A stretch of DNA of 64,000 nt from Staphylococcus delphini (GTDB lineage: Bacteria; Bacillota; Bacilli; Staphylococcales; Staphylococcaceae), in NCBI RefSeq assembly GCF_900636325.1, contig NZ_LR134263.1:1364001-1428000 (forward strand). Reading direction: 5' to 3'. Shown piece after piece: positions 30,818 to 43,139 of the stretch (positions are counted from its first letter, which is position 1; each line of letters opens with the position of its first letter). The notes beneath the pieces were generated by a model that worked only from the letters and a program-made list of their open reading frames with translations, was not told the origin of the DNA and did no database searches. A program made the translations under genes and the position numbers.

Positions 30818-30843
30818 GTTTAAGCCTCTGGAGAATGTGGAAT
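30818..30843 (+). promoter_or_regulatory. Candidate sigma-B promoter of csbD
   Basis: GTTTAA (30818-30823), 14-base spacer, TGGAAT (30838-30843). This resembles the sigma-B pattern GTTTAA-N12-15-GGGWAT with one mismatch in the -10. CsbD genes are known members of sigma-B regulons. Confidence 0.5.
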
Positions 30844-30878
30844 AGTTACATTGAAACATTCTTAAGGAGGCATTACTT

Positions 30879-31064
30879 ATGGCAGATCAAGAGAACAAAT
30901 TCGAACAAGCTAAAGGTAACATCAAAGAAACAGTCGGTAATGTAACAGACAACGAATCATTAGAAAATGAAGGTAAGCAAGATAAAGCTTCTGGTAAAGC
31001 TAAAGAAGTCGTTGAAAATGTAAAAGATAAAGCAAATGACATGATTGATAAGTTTAAGAAATAA
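30879..31064 (+). CDS. CsbD family stress protein
   Basis: CsbD-family protein, 61 residues, highly charged, with the family pattern [15 protein letters not shown] and [16 protein letters not shown]. CsbD proteins are abundant general-stress proteins of unknown mechanism in low-GC Gram-positives. TAAGGAGGC lies upstream of the ATG and a sigma-B-like promoter 35 bases further up. Followed closely by a second small charged protein, probably cotranscribed. Confidence 0.9.
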   Translation: MADQENKFEQAKGNIKETVGNVTDNESLENEGKQDKASGKAKEVVENVKDKANDMIDKFKK

Positions 31065-31100
31065 TTTTGGGTTAAAAATCATGATGAAAGGATGAGTATA

Positions 31101-31262
31101 ATGGATAAAAAACAAGGCGAAGAATATTTAAACAAAGCAAAAGACGCTTATAATAAATATCAAGATAGTCAAAAAGGTGACAACAAAGATAATAAAGATG
31201 GCGGTAGTTTAGTCGATAAAGCGAAAGATGCTTTAGATAAATTTACTGGCGGTAATAAATAA
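31101..31262 (+). CDS. Small Lys/Asp-rich protein, 53 aa
   Basis: A short gene starting MDKKQGEEYL. It carries two copies of a KAKDA motif (NKAKDAYNKY and DKAKDALDKF) separated by an Asn/Asp/Lys/Gly linker. It reads as an amphipathic, CsbD- or antitoxin-like small protein, with no recognised function. AAAGGATGAG lies upstream of the ATG. The gene lies 36 bases after csbD and before the terminator, so it likely shares csbD's promoter. Confidence 0.75.
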   Translation: MDKKQGEEYLNKAKDAYNKYQDSQKGDNKDNKDGGSLVDKAKDALDKFTGGNK

Positions 31263-31274
31263 TCAATCAATGAC

Positions 31275-31309
31275 AACGGTTGTGGGTAGATGCCTGCAGC
31301 CGTTTTTTT
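31275..31309 (+). terminator. Terminator of the csbD unit
   Basis: AACGGTTGTGGG / CCTGCAGCCGTT stem (one mismatch, G-T pairs) followed by T7. Confidence 0.8.
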
Positions 31310-31429
31310 GATGCTGTTGATGTGATCATTGTGGGGCATGAGGTATGGGAATCACGAAATGCTTATCCATGTACACAACTTATATTTTACATTGGGTAGC
31401 GAGATGTTGCACAATCATGTCATTAACGC

Positions 31430-31480
31430 CAAAAACAAACTTGCCAACGCTTCTCATCAAATATGAAACGTTGGCAAGTT
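31430..31480 (-). terminator. Terminator of the LLM oxidoreductase gene
   Basis: Perfect 12-bp stem AACTTGCCAACG / CGTTGGCAAGTT. Read on the minus strand it is followed by TTGTTTTT, so it terminates the leftward gene. The rest of 31310-31528 shows nothing further. Confidence 0.8.
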
Positions 31481-31528
31481 CAATGGCGTGTACCAAAAAT
31501 AAAGTATTACTGTAAATAGCATGATGCT

Positions 31529-32542
31529 TTATCGTTTTTCGTTACGTTCGTCAATCAATGCTTTAAAGTAGCGATATGAGCGATGTTGCAAGGCAGTGTC
31601 ATAAATATAACTGATGGCCATTATCTCATCAATCCACCCGTGTTTTTGTAAAAAGGCGTCTAATTGTTGATTAACAGATGCTTTATCACCAATTAGTGAG
31701 TGCTGTAGACGGGCTTCAGCCATTGCGATTTCTCTCGGTGATAACAGTTGACTCAAATCTTCAGTAGGGGGCTGCATTTTGTTCATTCTACCTCTTAGAA
31801 TACTTGCAAAGATTTGAGATTGGGTCGTAGCAAGATACTGCGCTTCTTCATCCGAGTCTGCCATAATGACATTTAAACAAACGATGATATAGGGTTCTTG
31901 TAAATATTCGGACGGCTCAAAAAGGTCTTTATAAATTGCAATAGCTTCTTGCATTTGTTGTGGTGCAAAATGACCTGCAAAAACGTAAGGTAATCCTTCT
32001 CTAGCAGCTAAATGTGAAGAATCCGTTGAAGAGCCGAGAATATAAATCGGTACATTTTTGTTAACTGCAGGAATGGCTTTGACATAGCCTTGTTTCGTAT
32101 CTGGACCAAAATATTGCAGTAACTGTTGCACTTCGTCAGGAAATTGATACACACCTTGATGTTGATTACGACGGAGTGCACTTGCGGTTGCCATGTCTGT
32201 CCCAGGTGCGCGCCCTAAGCCAAGGTCTACACGATCTCCATATAACGTGCTTAACGTACCAAATTGTTCAGCTACGACAAGCGGGGCATGATTCGGTAAC
32301 ATAATCCCTCCAGAGCCAATTCTCAATTCGTTCGTATGGTGTAATGCATGTTGAATGAGCAATGCAGTCGCTGAACTGACAAGGTTAGGTGCGTTGTGAT
32401 GTTCTGCAATCCATAATCGCTCGTATTGATTTTGTTCTAAATGCTGAGCGAGTGCCACCATTTGTGCGATTGCTTCTTTTTCATTATTTCCTTCTCTAAT
32501 CGGAACAAGATTTAATGCTGAGTATTTCATAGGATTTGGCAT
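31529..32542 (-). CDS. LLM class flavin-dependent oxidoreductase
   Basis: Luciferase-like monooxygenase fold, 337 residues. Family features are AEHHNAPN near the N-terminus, [25 protein letters not shown] and [11 protein letters not shown], so it probably uses FMNH2. The substrate is unknown. AAAAGGAGTG on the minus strand directly precedes the ATG at 32542, so the seven-residue extension to 32563 is rejected. It has its own terminator and stands alone, divergent from the cysteine desulfurase gene. Confidence 0.9.
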   Translation of the reverse strand: MPNPMKYSALNLVPIREGNNEKEAIAQMVALAQHLEQNQYERLWIAEHHNAPNLVSSATALLIQHALHHTNELRIGSGGIMLPNHAPLVVAEQFGTLSTLYGDRVDLGLGRAPGTDMATASALRRNQHQGVYQFPDEVQQLLQYFGPDTKQGYVKAIPAVNKNVPIYILGSSTDSSHLAAREGLPYVFAGHFAPQQMQEAIAIYKDLFEPSEYLQEPYIIVCLNVIMADSDEEAQYLATTQSQIFASILRGRMNKMQPPTEDLSQLLSPREIAMAEARLQHSLIGDKASVNQQLDAFLQKHGWIDEIMAISYIYDTALQHRSYRYFKALIDERNEKR

Positions 32543-32752
32543 CGTTATAACACTCCTTTTCATAGCGCTAGTATAACATTTGTCTCATCTTCAACTCACA
32601 AAAACTGCTTTTTGGCATACATTGAATTATAAAGATGTAAAGATTACAATAGAAATGATTATAAACGTAAAAAAACACGCAATCACTGTACTAGAATTTT
32701 TAGAAAGCAAGTGCTAAAATAGGAACATTGATTATAAGAAAGGGCTGACGTA

Positions 32753-35013
<2,261 letters not shown>

Positions 35014-35028
35014 GAAAAGGTGATTCAA

Positions 35029-35703
35029 ATGGAACTTGAACAGATTCATCAACTCATTCAACAAGGACAATTCGAACGTGCATTACAAGAAAGTTTTAAC
35101 AATATTGAAGCACATCCTGATGAAGTCGAAAATTATATCAATTCAGGTGTGTTATTAGCAGAAGCAGGCGAAATTGATAAAGCTGAACGTTTTTTTCAAC
35201 GTGCACTGACGATTAAACCAGATAACGGTGTGATTTATTATAATTTGGCGAATGTTTACTTTAATGAAGACCGTTTTCAAGAAGCAGTTAAATTATATCA
35301 AGAAGCTTTATCGCACCATGTCGATCATAAAGATACGCATTATATGCTAGGACTATCCTTGATCCAGCTCGACGCTAAGAAGCAAGCCTTGCCTTATTTA
35401 ATGCGTGCAGCAGAGTTAGACGCTCAATTTGAAGATCTTGAAGTCCAATTTCAATTTGCGTTGCTCATGTGTGAGTTGGAAATGTTTGATCAGGCGATAC
35501 CGATTTTGAATCAAATATTAGAGCGCGATCCACAACATGCAGACGCACAATACAACTTAACATTAGCGCTTTACATGCTCAATGAAAATATCGATGCGGC
35601 CATTCAAGGCTTTGAACGTGCAGTACAAATGGATGAACAACATTTACTCAGTCAGCACGCACTGAAAACATTTCGATTAATAAAAGCCGAAGAGGAGGCG
35701 TAA
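35029..35703 (+). CDS. TPR repeat protein
   Basis: A 224-residue protein made of about six tetratricopeptide repeats (e.g. AERFFQRALTIKPDNGVIYYNLA, given here only by its key A-F-A-P-Y-A spacing), all cytoplasmic with no signal peptide. TPR proteins are protein-interaction scaffolds; no enzymatic domain is seen. The ATG at 35029 follows AAAGGTGAT, so the longer frame from 35020 is rejected. It is conserved between mnmA and recD2 in staphylococci. Confidence 0.85.
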   Translation: MELEQIHQLIQQGQFERALQESFNNIEAHPDEVENYINSGVLLAEAGEIDKAERFFQRALTIKPDNGVIYYNLANVYFNEDRFQEAVKLYQEALSHHVDHKDTHYMLGLSLIQLDAKKQALPYLMRAAELDAQFEDLEVQFQFALLMCELEMFDQAIPILNQILERDPQHADAQYNLTLALYMLNENIDAAIQGFERAVQMDEQHLLSQHALKTFRLIKAEEEA

Positions 35704-35705
35704 CC

Positions 35706-38105
35706 ATGGAAAATCCAACACTGTTTGACCATACATTTATTAAAGGCACCGTAGAAATGATTTTGTTTCATAATGCGGACAACCATTATACAGTGCTTAA
35801 AGTGGAAATTGAAGAAACAAATGGCGACTTTGATGATATGGCAACAGTGGTTGGATACTTTCCGAATATGGTAGAAGATGAGACGTACACTTTTAAAGGT
35901 CAAGTCGTGCAACATGCAAGATATGGTCAGCAATTAAAAGCAGAGACGTTTCAAAAAGAAATTCCTCATACCAAAGATGCCGTTATTGCGTATTTATCTA
36001 GTGAATTGTTTAAAGGGATTGGTAAAAAAACGGCAGAATCCATTGTCAATACGTTAGGTGAAAATGCGATTCATGACATTTTGAAAGACGAATCTGTCAT
36101 TGAACGGGTGCCTAAACTGTCTAAAGCGAAACAACAACAAATTGTCGAGCAGATTTATGCCAACCAAGAAAGTGAACAAGTGATGATTCGATTGAACGAA
36201 CTGGGGTTTGGTTCAAAGCTTGCGATGGACATTTACAAGTTTTATAAAAGTGATACGTTAACGGTACTCGACCAAAATCCGTATCAACTTGTTTATGACA
36301 TTAAAGGGGTTGGTTTTAACAAAGCTGACCAACTGGCCCAACAGCTCGGTATTCATCCTGAGCATCCCGATCGTTTGAAAGCCGGATTACTTTATTTAGT
36401 TGAAGAGACGTGTATTAAACAAGGTCATACGTACCTCCCACAAGAAGCGTTAATCAATGAAACGATTCAACTGCTGTCTCAAGCCAAAGCATCAAGTATC
36501 GACTATGACACCATGACGCAAATTTTGGCTGAATTAGTTGAAGAAAAGCGTCTAGTCAATCAAGATGAAATGGTGGCCATCCCAAGTCTTTATTATTCGG
36601 AAATTAAAAGCACACAAAATTTATATAAAATATTTGCCAATCGCGAACATTTAACAACATTTGATGCGTCTGATATCCAATTACATATTGGGGGAATTGA
36701 AGAGGTCAATGAAGTGCATTATGCCCCTTCTCAAAAAGAGGCTTTAGAATATGCTATCCGACATAAAGTTATGCTCCTCACGGGTGGACCAGGTACAGGA
36801 AAGACAACTGTCATTAAAGGGATTGTCCAGTTATACGCAGAAATTCATGGCATCTCATTAGATTACGATGACTATTCAGATGAAGATGATTATCCGGTCG
36901 TATTAGCTGCACCAACCGGAAGAGCGTCTAAACGTTTACATGAAGCAACAGGGTTAGAAGCAATGACGATTCACCGCTTAATAGGGTGGAATCAAGATAC
37001 GAAACCACAAGACAAGTTAGACAATGAAATTCATGCGAAATTGATTATTATTGATGAGATGTCTATGGTGGACACTTGGCTATTCCATCAATTTATGGAT
37101 GCAGTGCCTATCGATGCACAAGTCGTATTAGTTGGTGATGAAGACCAGCTCCCATCAGTTGGCCCCGGACAAGTTTTTAAAGATCTCATTGACGCGAATG
37201 TATTACCGCGCATTAATTTAACTGAAGTTTATCGCCAACAGGACGGCTCCAGTATTATTGATTTAGCGCATCGCATGAAACTCGGTGAAAAAGTCGATAT
37301 TACCCAACGTTTTCACGATCGTTCGTTTATTCCATGTCAAACCGATCAAATTCCACAAGTTGTAGAAAAAGTGGTCAACAATGCTGTGCAAAAAGGCTAT
37401 ACGATGGCAGATATTCAAGTGCTCGCACCGATGTATCGTGGGAATGCAGGGATTAAAAAGCTTAACCAAATTTTACAAGACATTTTGAATCCATTGTCAG
37501 ACGAATCGCAACGTGAGATTGAATTTGGTGATGTCCTATTTCGTAAAGGCGACAAAGTATTGCAACTGATTAATCGTCCGAACGACAATGTGTTTAATGG
37601 CGATATTGGTGTCATTGTCGGAATTTTTTGGGCAAAGGAAAATGCTTTAAATAAAGATGTCGTGGTCGTCGATTATGATGGGAATGAAATTACTTATTTA
37701 CGCTCTGATTTGACGGAATTGACCCATGCCTATTGTACTTCGATTCATAAAGCACAAGGTTCAGAGTTTCCGATCGTTATTATGCCCATTGTTAAGCAAT
37801 ATTTTAGAATGTTGCAAAAGCCGATTTTATATACTGGATTAACGCGTGCCAAACAATCGCTCGTTTTTCTAGGTGATGCGGATGCTTTTAATATCGGGTT
37901 AGCGACTGCAGGTCAAACGCGGTTAACGCAATTACAAACGTTCTTAACGCAATATTTTAATCCGGAAGATAGTGAGGATGAAGTAGATACTGATACGGAT
38001 TCTGCTGCGTTTATTTTAACTGAAGCGACTATGTTTAAAATTCACCCGATGATTAATATGGGTGAAGTCACACCGTATGACTTTTTAGAAATTGACAAAG
38101 TTTAA
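35706..38105 (+). CDS. recD2: RecD2-type SF1 DNA helicase
   Basis: RecD2, 799 residues, a 5'-3' helicase not associated with RecBC. N-terminal OB-like and HhH region (about 1-200), then Walker A GGPGTGKTT, Walker B DEMSMVD, GDEDQLPSVGPG, and the C-terminal SH3/UvrD-type motif HAYCTSIHKAQGSEFP. Only 2 bases separate it from the TPR gene. Its last codons hold the promoter -35 for alaS. Confidence 0.94.
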   Translation: MENPTLFDHTFIKGTVEMILFHNADNHYTVLKVEIEETNGDFDDMATVVGYFPNMVEDETYTFKGQVVQHARYGQQLKAETFQKEIPHTKDAVIAYLSSELFKGIGKKTAESIVNTLGENAIHDILKDESVIERVPKLSKAKQQQIVEQIYANQESEQVMIRLNELGFGSKLAMDIYKFYKSDTLTVLDQNPYQLVYDIKGVGFNKADQLAQQLGIHPEHPDRLKAGLLYLVEETCIKQGHTYLPQEALINETIQLLSQAKASSIDYDTMTQILAELVEEKRLVNQDEMVAIPSLYYSEIKSTQNLYKIFANREHLTTFDASDIQLHIGGIEEVNEVHYAPSQKEALEYAIRHKVMLLTGGPGTGKTTVIKGIVQLYAEIHGISLDYDDYSDEDDYPVVLAAPTGRASKRLHEATGLEAMTIHRLIGWNQDTKPQDKLDNEIHAKLIIIDEMSMVDTWLFHQFMDAVPIDAQVVLVGDEDQLPSVGPGQVFKDLIDANVLPRINLTEVYRQQDGSSIIDLAHRMKLGEKVDITQRFHDRSFIPCQTDQIPQVVEKVVNNAVQKGYTMADIQVLAPMYRGNAGIKKLNQILQDILNPLSDESQREIEFGDVLFRKGDKVLQLINRPNDNVFNGDIGVIVGIFWAKENALNKDVVVVDYDGNEITYLRSDLTELTHAYCTSIHKAQGSEFPIVIMPIVKQYFRMLQKPILYTGLTRAKQSLVFLGDADAFNIGLATAGQTRLTQLQTFLTQYFNPEDSEDEVDTDTDSAAFILTEATMFKIHPMINMGEVTPYDFLEIDKV

Positions 38106-38121
38106 ACCTTTTTTATATAAT
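38092..38121 (+). promoter_or_regulatory. alaS T-box promoter
   Basis: TTGACA (38092-38097), 18-base spacer, TATAAT (38116-38121), with the -35 inside the 3' end of recD2. Confidence 0.8.
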
Positions 38122-38127
38122 CAAAGT

Positions 38128-38325
38128 TAAGTTCAAGTGCATAGCCGAGTAAATGAGTATCCACTTCACAGAGACGTACAAGTTGCTGAGAATGTACGAG
38201 TGTGATTCATTGAACGCTACTATGTATGAGCACGTATATGATAATGAGTGATGGCAACATAGCCATAACTAGGGTGGTACCGCGAAACATTCGTCCCTTT
38301 TTGAGAGACGGGTGTTTTTTTGTAT
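38128..38325 (+). ncRNA. T-box leader of alaS
   Basis: A compact T-box. The core AGGGTGGTACCGCG (about 38271-38284) is canonical, and its variable T pairs with the A73 discriminator of tRNA-Ala. A candidate specifier GCT (Ala) lies in GAACGCTA (about 38211-38218). Terminator stem CATTCGTC / GACGGGTG with T7 at 38288-38321. Confidence 0.9.
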
Positions 38326-38350
38326 CTATTTGAATCAAGGAGTTGTAAAG

Positions 38351-40984
38351 ATGAAAAAATTAAAAGCAAGTGATATTCGTCAAATGTATATTGACTTTTT
38401 TGTTGAGAAAGGCCATATGGTTGAACCTTCAGCGCCATTAGTTCCGATTGACGATGATTCATTACTATGGATTAACTCAGGGGTTGCGACATTAAAAAAA
38501 TATTTTGATGGTCGTGAAATTCCGAAAAAACCACGTATCGTGAACGCACAAAAATCAATCCGTACGAACGATATTGAAAATGTAGGTTTCACTGCACGCC
38601 ACCATACATTCTTTGAAATGTTGGGTAATTTCTCGATTGGTGATTACTTTAAACGTGAAGCGATTGAATTTGCATGGGAATTTTTAACAAGTGAACGTTG
38701 GATGGCGATGGAACCTGAAAAATTGTATGTAACGATTCACCCTGAAGATACTGAGGCGTATGATTTATGGACAAATGTAGTGGGTTTGACTGAAGACCGT
38801 ATCATCCGTATTGAAGGGAACTTCTGGGATATTGGTGAAGGACCATCTGGACCCAATACAGAAATTTTCTATGACCGCGGTGAAGCGTATGGACAAGATG
38901 ATCCAGCTGAAGAAATGTATCCAGGTGGCGAAAACGAACGCTATTTAGAAGTATGGAACCTCGTATTCAGTGAGTTTAACCATAATAAAGATCATACGTA
39001 TACACCACTACCAAGTAAAAATATTGATACGGGCATGGGATTAGAACGTATGACTTCTATTTCCCAAGACGTACGTACCAACTATGAAACAGACTTATTC
39101 ATGCCAATTATCGGTCAAGTTGAAGCCATTTCAGGTAAAAAATATTTAGTCGATAAAGATAACGATGTCGCATTTAAAGTTATTGCGGACCATATTCGTA
39201 CGATTGCTTTTGCTATTTCTGATGGCGCATTACCTGCGAATGAGGGCCGAGGCTATGTTTTACGTCGTTTATTACGTCGTGCGGTCAGATTTAGCCAAAC
39301 GTTAGAAATCAACGAACCATTTATGTATCAATTGGTAGATATTGTGGCAGACATTATGGAACCTTACTATCCAAATGTAAAAGAAAAAGCAGATTTTATT
39401 GCACGTGTCATTAAATCTGAAGAAGAACGCTTCCATGAAACACTAGAGGAAGGTCTAGCGATTTTAAACGACTTAATCAAACAAGCTAAATCTTCAAACG
39501 AAACAATTGCGGGAGAAGATGCGTTTAAATTATATGACACATACGGTTTCCCAATTGAGTTAACTGAAGAAATTACGCTTAATGAAGGCTTAGCGATTGA
39601 TATGGATTCATTTAATGACCATATGGAAGCACAACGTGAACGTGCACGTAAAGCAAGACAAAGCAGTCAATCGATGCAAGTTCAAAGCGAAGTGTTAAAA
39701 GAGATCAACACAGCGAGCACGTTTTTAGGTTACGAAGCGTTTGAAACACATGCGAAAATTACAGATATCGTGCGTGACGGTGAACGTGTGACGACGGCTG
39801 ATGCAGGTGAGACGATTCATTTTATTTTGGATCAAACACCATTCTATGCAGTAAGCGGTGGTCAAGTGGCCGACAAAGGTACGGTGAGCAATGCGCAATT
39901 TGAAATTCAAGTGACAGAAGTCATTAAAGCGCCAAATGGTCAACATTTACACACAGGTGTCGTTCAATTTGGTGAAGTTCGTGAAGCGGCTGAAGTCACT
40001 GCAACGATCGATCGTCAAGCAAGAACGGCAATTATGAAAAACCATAGTGCCACTCACTTATTACATGCGGCATTGAAAAAAGTTTTAGGTGATCATGTCA
40101 ATCAAGCTGGTTCATTAGTCGATAGTGACCGTCTCCGTTTTGACTTCTCACATATCGCACCAATGACAGCTGAAGAAATCAAGCAAGTTGAACAAATGGT
40201 CAATGAAGAAATTTGGAACAGTATTCCAGTTGATATTCAAGAAATGAACATTGAAGATGCGAAAGCTAAAGGTGCGATGGCGTTATTTGGTGAAAAATAT
40301 GGCGACATCGTACGTGTTGTTGACATGCAACCATTTTCAATCGAGCTTTGTGGTGGGACACATGTTCGCAATACCTCAGAAATTGGTTTATTTAAAATAA
40401 CAAGCGAATCTGGTACAGGTGCGGGTGTCCGTCGTATCGAAGCGGTGACAGGTCAAAATGCATTCCTTTATTTAGAACACTACTTAGATCAATTCAATGC
40501 GGTGAAGCAACAAGTGAAAGCAAAATCGGATGCACAAGTCATTGAAAAAGTTGAACAACTTCAATATAATGAAAAAACATTGAAGCAAACGATTGAAGAC
40601 AAAAACAAAGCCTTAAATGAATTGAAAATGGGCAATATTAAAGATCAAGTCGAAACGATTAACGACATGTCCGTGCTGATTACTGAAGTTGAGGTTGACA
40701 ATGCGAAAGCGATGCGTACAACGATGGATGACTTTAAATCAAAATTACAAGATAGTATTATCGTTTTAGCAAGTGATGTCGGTGGTAAAGTTTCATTAAT
40801 TGCAAGTGTACCGAAAGCTTTGACGGATCGTGTGAAAGCCGGAGACCTTATTAAAAATATGGCACCAGTCGTTGGCGGCAAAGGTGGTGGCCGTCCGGAT
40901 ATGGCACAAGGTGGCGGTACTGAACCTGACAAGATAACAGAAGCATTACAATTTATTAAAAACTATATTAAATCGTTATCATGA
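38351..40984 (+). CDS. alaS: Alanyl-tRNA synthetase
   Basis: AlaRS, 877 residues, class II synthetase with editing. N-terminal catalytic core (about 1-240), tRNA-recognition region, editing domain with [11 protein letters not shown] and CGGTH zinc motifs, a coiled coil (about 720-760) and C-Ala domain with [15 protein letters not shown]. The ATG at 38351 after AAGGAGTTG gives the family N-terminus [11 protein letters not shown]; the extension to 38312 would run through the T-box terminator. Confidence 0.97.
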   Translation: MKKLKASDIRQMYIDFFVEKGHMVEPSAPLVPIDDDSLLWINSGVATLKKYFDGREIPKKPRIVNAQKSIRTNDIENVGFTARHHTFFEMLGNFSIGDYFKREAIEFAWEFLTSERWMAMEPEKLYVTIHPEDTEAYDLWTNVVGLTEDRIIRIEGNFWDIGEGPSGPNTEIFYDRGEAYGQDDPAEEMYPGGENERYLEVWNLVFSEFNHNKDHTYTPLPSKNIDTGMGLERMTSISQDVRTNYETDLFMPIIGQVEAISGKKYLVDKDNDVAFKVIADHIRTIAFAISDGALPANEGRGYVLRRLLRRAVRFSQTLEINEPFMYQLVDIVADIMEPYYPNVKEKADFIARVIKSEEERFHETLEEGLAILNDLIKQAKSSNETIAGEDAFKLYDTYGFPIELTEEITLNEGLAIDMDSFNDHMEAQRERARKARQSSQSMQVQSEVLKEINTASTFLGYEAFETHAKITDIVRDGERVTTADAGETIHFILDQTPFYAVSGGQVADKGTVSNAQFEIQVTEVIKAPNGQHLHTGVVQFGEVREAAEVTATIDRQARTAIMKNHSATHLLHAALKKVLGDHVNQAGSLVDSDRLRFDFSHIAPMTAEEIKQVEQMVNEEIWNSIPVDIQEMNIEDAKAKGAMALFGEKYGDIVRVVDMQPFSIELCGGTHVRNTSEIGLFKITSESGTGAGVRRIEAVTGQNAFLYLEHYLDQFNAVKQQVKAKSDAQVIEKVEQLQYNEKTLKQTIEDKNKALNELKMGNIKDQVETINDMSVLITEVEVDNAKAMRTTMDDFKSKLQDSIIVLASDVGGKVSLIASVPKALTDRVKAGDLIKNMAPVVGGKGGGRPDMAQGGGTEPDKITEALQFIKNYIKSLS

Positions 40985-41043
40985 GTGTTGAATTCATGTA
41001 AAATGAAAGAGTAATCTCATTATGGTTTAAGGAGTGTTAGACT

Positions 41044-41316
41044 ATGGCTAATTTTGATAAAACAATGAAATTCAACTATGACGAACTTCCAAAAGACAAT
41101 GTCGAAACAGTTTTAAACAACGTCTACAATACCCTAGAAGAGCGCGGATATAATGCTGTCAATCAGATTGTAGGTTATTTACTGTCAGGTGATCCCGCGT
41201 ATATCCCTCGTCATAACGAAGCACGTAACCAAATCAGACGTATCGATCGAGATGATATTATGGAAGAGTTAGTGTCATACTACTTACAAAACCATAGTAA
41301 GGACGAGCATGCTTAA
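41044..41316 (+). CDS. IreB family regulatory phosphoprotein (UPF0297)
   Basis: A 90-residue UPF0297/IreB protein with the family residues MKFNYDELP and [14 protein letters not shown]. In Enterococcus, IreB is a substrate of the PASTA kinase IreK and lowers cephalosporin resistance. Here it heads the conserved ireB-ruvX-DUF1292 trio; it overlaps ruvX by 8 bases. AAGGAGTG lies upstream. Confidence 0.93.
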   Translation: MANFDKTMKFNYDELPKDNVETVLNNVYNTLEERGYNAVNQIVGYLLSGDPAYIPRHNEARNQIRRIDRDDIMEELVSYYLQNHSKDEHA

Positions 41317-41737
41317 ACATAAAATTATCGGGTTAGATGTTGGAAGCCGTACAGTTGGTGTTGCGATTAGTGATTTGATGGGTTGGACAGCACAAGGTTT
41401 AGATACACTCCAAATTAACGAAGAAGAAAATGAGCTCGGCATCGATGCCTTAATTGACATCATACAAAAGGAAAATGTGGGTACGGTTGTCATTGGATTA
41501 CCAAAAAATATGAACAATTCTATTGGCTTTCGTGGTGAAGCTTCGTTAAAATATAAAGATGCACTTGCAGAGCGGATGCCTCATTTAGAAATTATAATGT
41601 GGGATGAGCGTTTAAGTACAATGGCTGCAGAACGTTCATTGTTAGAAGCCGACGTATCGAGAGCAAAAAGAAAAAAAGTGATTGATAAAATGGCTGCGGT
41701 CTTCATTTTACAAGGCTATTTAGATGGATTGAATTAA
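41309..41737 (+). CDS. ruvX: Holliday junction resolvase-like protein RuvX (YqgF)
   Basis: YqgF/RuvX, 142 residues, RNase H-like fold. Conserved acidic residues lie in [31 protein letters not shown] and near the C-terminus ([14 protein letters not shown]). Proposed roles are Holliday junction resolution or pre-16S rRNA processing. Middle gene of the trio. Confidence 0.93.
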   Translation: MLKHKIIGLDVGSRTVGVAISDLMGWTAQGLDTLQINEEENELGIDALIDIIQKENVGTVVIGLPKNMNNSIGFRGEASLKYKDALAERMPHLEIIMWDERLSTMAAERSLLEADVSRAKRKKVIDKMAAVFILQGYLDGLN

Positions 41738-41750
41738 GGAGAGAGCGAAT

Positions 41751-42083
41751 ATGACAAACGAAAACCATAATCAAGAAATTGAAATTAAAAATGACGAAAC
41801 TTTATTAACTTTATTTGATGAAGAAGGTAATGAAGTCTTATACCGTAAAATGTTAGAGTTTTATCATCCTGGTTTTGAAAAAGAGTATGTGATCCTTGCA
41901 GAAGAAGGCGCACAAGCAGATGACGATGATTTAATTGAATTGATTCCTATGATTAACGAGCCAGACGAATCAGGAGAAGGCGGACGCTTTTTACCTGTTG
42001 AGACGGATGAAGAATGGGATATGATTGAAGAAGTTGTCAATACGAATATGGATGATGAACACGACCATGATCATGAGCTTTAA
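41751..42083 (+). CDS. DUF1292 protein (UPF0473)
   Basis: A 110-residue, very acidic protein of the DUF1292/UPF0473 family, with the core [16 protein letters not shown] and a His/Asp-rich end ([10 protein letters not shown]) that might bind metal. Function unknown. It is conserved after ruvX throughout Bacillales and is closed by a strong terminator. Confidence 0.9.
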   Translation: MTNENHNQEIEIKNDETLLTLFDEEGNEVLYRKMLEFYHPGFEKEYVILAEEGAQADDDDLIELIPMINEPDESGEGGRFLPVETDEEWDMIEEVVNTNMDDEHDHDHEL

Positions 42084-42100
42084 TAGCTGATGAGAATCAC

Positions 42101-42137
42101 AGAGTAGGCATTGAAAGATGTGCCTGCTCTTTTTTTC
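42101..42137 (+). terminator. Terminator of the ireB-ruvX-DUF1292 operon
   Basis: AGAGTAGGCA / TGCCTGCTCT stem with a 10-base loop followed by T7. From here to the sRNA candidate (42138-42313) no gene or clear signal is seen. Confidence 0.88.
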
Positions 42138-42313
42138 TTTTAAATGATTGTTCAGCTCGTCTCCCATTCATTTCATAAAAAATAAGGGATAAGTTGGGAG
42201 GTATTTGTCCCAATCCGTAAATGGTGATTGATTTTGTCATCGTTCTTTCTAAAACATTTTAAATGAGCTTTATTAAATTCCATGAAATGTTTTACTAAAA
42301 TGAGGATTGATGC

Positions 42314-42342
42314 TTATCAGTCTAGCAATTATGTGATAAAAT
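42314..42342 (+). promoter_or_regulatory. Promoter of candidate sRNA/leader before trmR
   Basis: TTATCA (42314-42319), 17-base spacer, TAAAAT (42337-42342), with an extended -10 TG at 42334-42335. Confidence 0.5.
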
Positions 42343-42348
42343 GTATAG

Positions 42349-42457
42349 AAGTCATTTTAAAGTGCTATGAATGAGCGGATCAATGTGTGCCATATCCGTG
42401 ATGATGCATATACAGACATCAAAGTTAAATCAGTCCAACTTGGCTGGTTTATTTTTT
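42349..42457 (+). ncRNA. Candidate small RNA or attenuator leader
   Basis: About 110 bases between an extended -10 promoter and a terminator (9-bp stem AAATCAGTC / GGCTGGTTT, then ATTTTTT, 42427-42457), with no open frame of note. The sequence contains TGAATGAGCGGATC and ATATCCGTGATG, which can pair partly. It could be a free sRNA or a regulated leader of trmR, which starts 38 bases after the T-run. Not matched to a known family by eye. Confidence 0.45.
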
Positions 42458-42494
42458 GATGATTTTTAGAATATAAAAAGGAAGTCAAAAATAC

Positions 42495-43139
42495 ATGGAA
42501 GATAAAAATCAATCATATCTTTTAGGCTTAAAACAATATGACAACGATATCGACCAATTGCGTCACTACGCAGAGACGCATCAAGTGCCTATTGTCGATC
42601 AGCTTTCTTTAGATCTCATTCAACAAATCATTCGTCTACATCAACCAAAAGAAATATTAGAAGTCGGTAGTGCCATTGGTTATAGTGCGATGCAATTCGC
42701 TTCAGTGGATAAAGCGATTAACGTGACGACCATTGAACGTAATGAAGCAATGATTCAACAAGCGAAAACAAATATTCGTCAATATGGTTATGCGGATCAA
42801 ATTCGTTTAATTGAAGCAGATGCGACAGAAGCATTTGAACTCGTAAATGACCGTATTTATGATATGATTTTTATCGATGCTGCTAAAGCACAATCACAAC
42901 GCTTTTTTGAGCTTTATAGTCCATTATTACGCGAAAAAGGTGTTTTGATTACAGATAATATTTTATACCATGGTTTCGTTGCGGACATTGACGTGGTCAG
43001 AAGTCGCAATGTGAAACAGATGGTAAAAAAGGTACAACGATACAATCAATGGCTAAGTCAACAGCAAGGTTTTACAACGAATTTTATTCATATGGATGAT
43101 GGGCTAGCGATATCAATAAAGGAGAGTAAACATGACTGA
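42495..43139 (+). CDS. trmR: tRNA 5-hydroxyuridine methyltransferase TrmR (YrrM)
   Basis: Class I SAM-dependent O-methyltransferase, 214 residues, with EVGSAIGYSA (motif I) and FIDAAKAQ (metal-binding region of the COMT-like family). In B. subtilis TrmR methylates 5-hydroxyuridine 34 to 5-methoxyuridine. The assignment is supported by the two adjoining U32 genes that make the hydroxyuridine. AAAAGGAAG lies upstream. Overlaps the next gene by 8 bases. Confidence 0.88.
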   Translation: MEDKNQSYLLGLKQYDNDIDQLRHYAETHQVPIVDQLSLDLIQQIIRLHQPKEILEVGSAIGYSAMQFASVDKAINVTTIERNEAMIQQAKTNIRQYGYADQIRLIEADATEAFELVNDRIYDMIFIDAAKAQSQRFFELYSPLLREKGVLITDNILYHGFVADIDVVRSRNVKQMVKKVQRYNQWLSQQQGFTTNFIHMDDGLAISIKESKHD

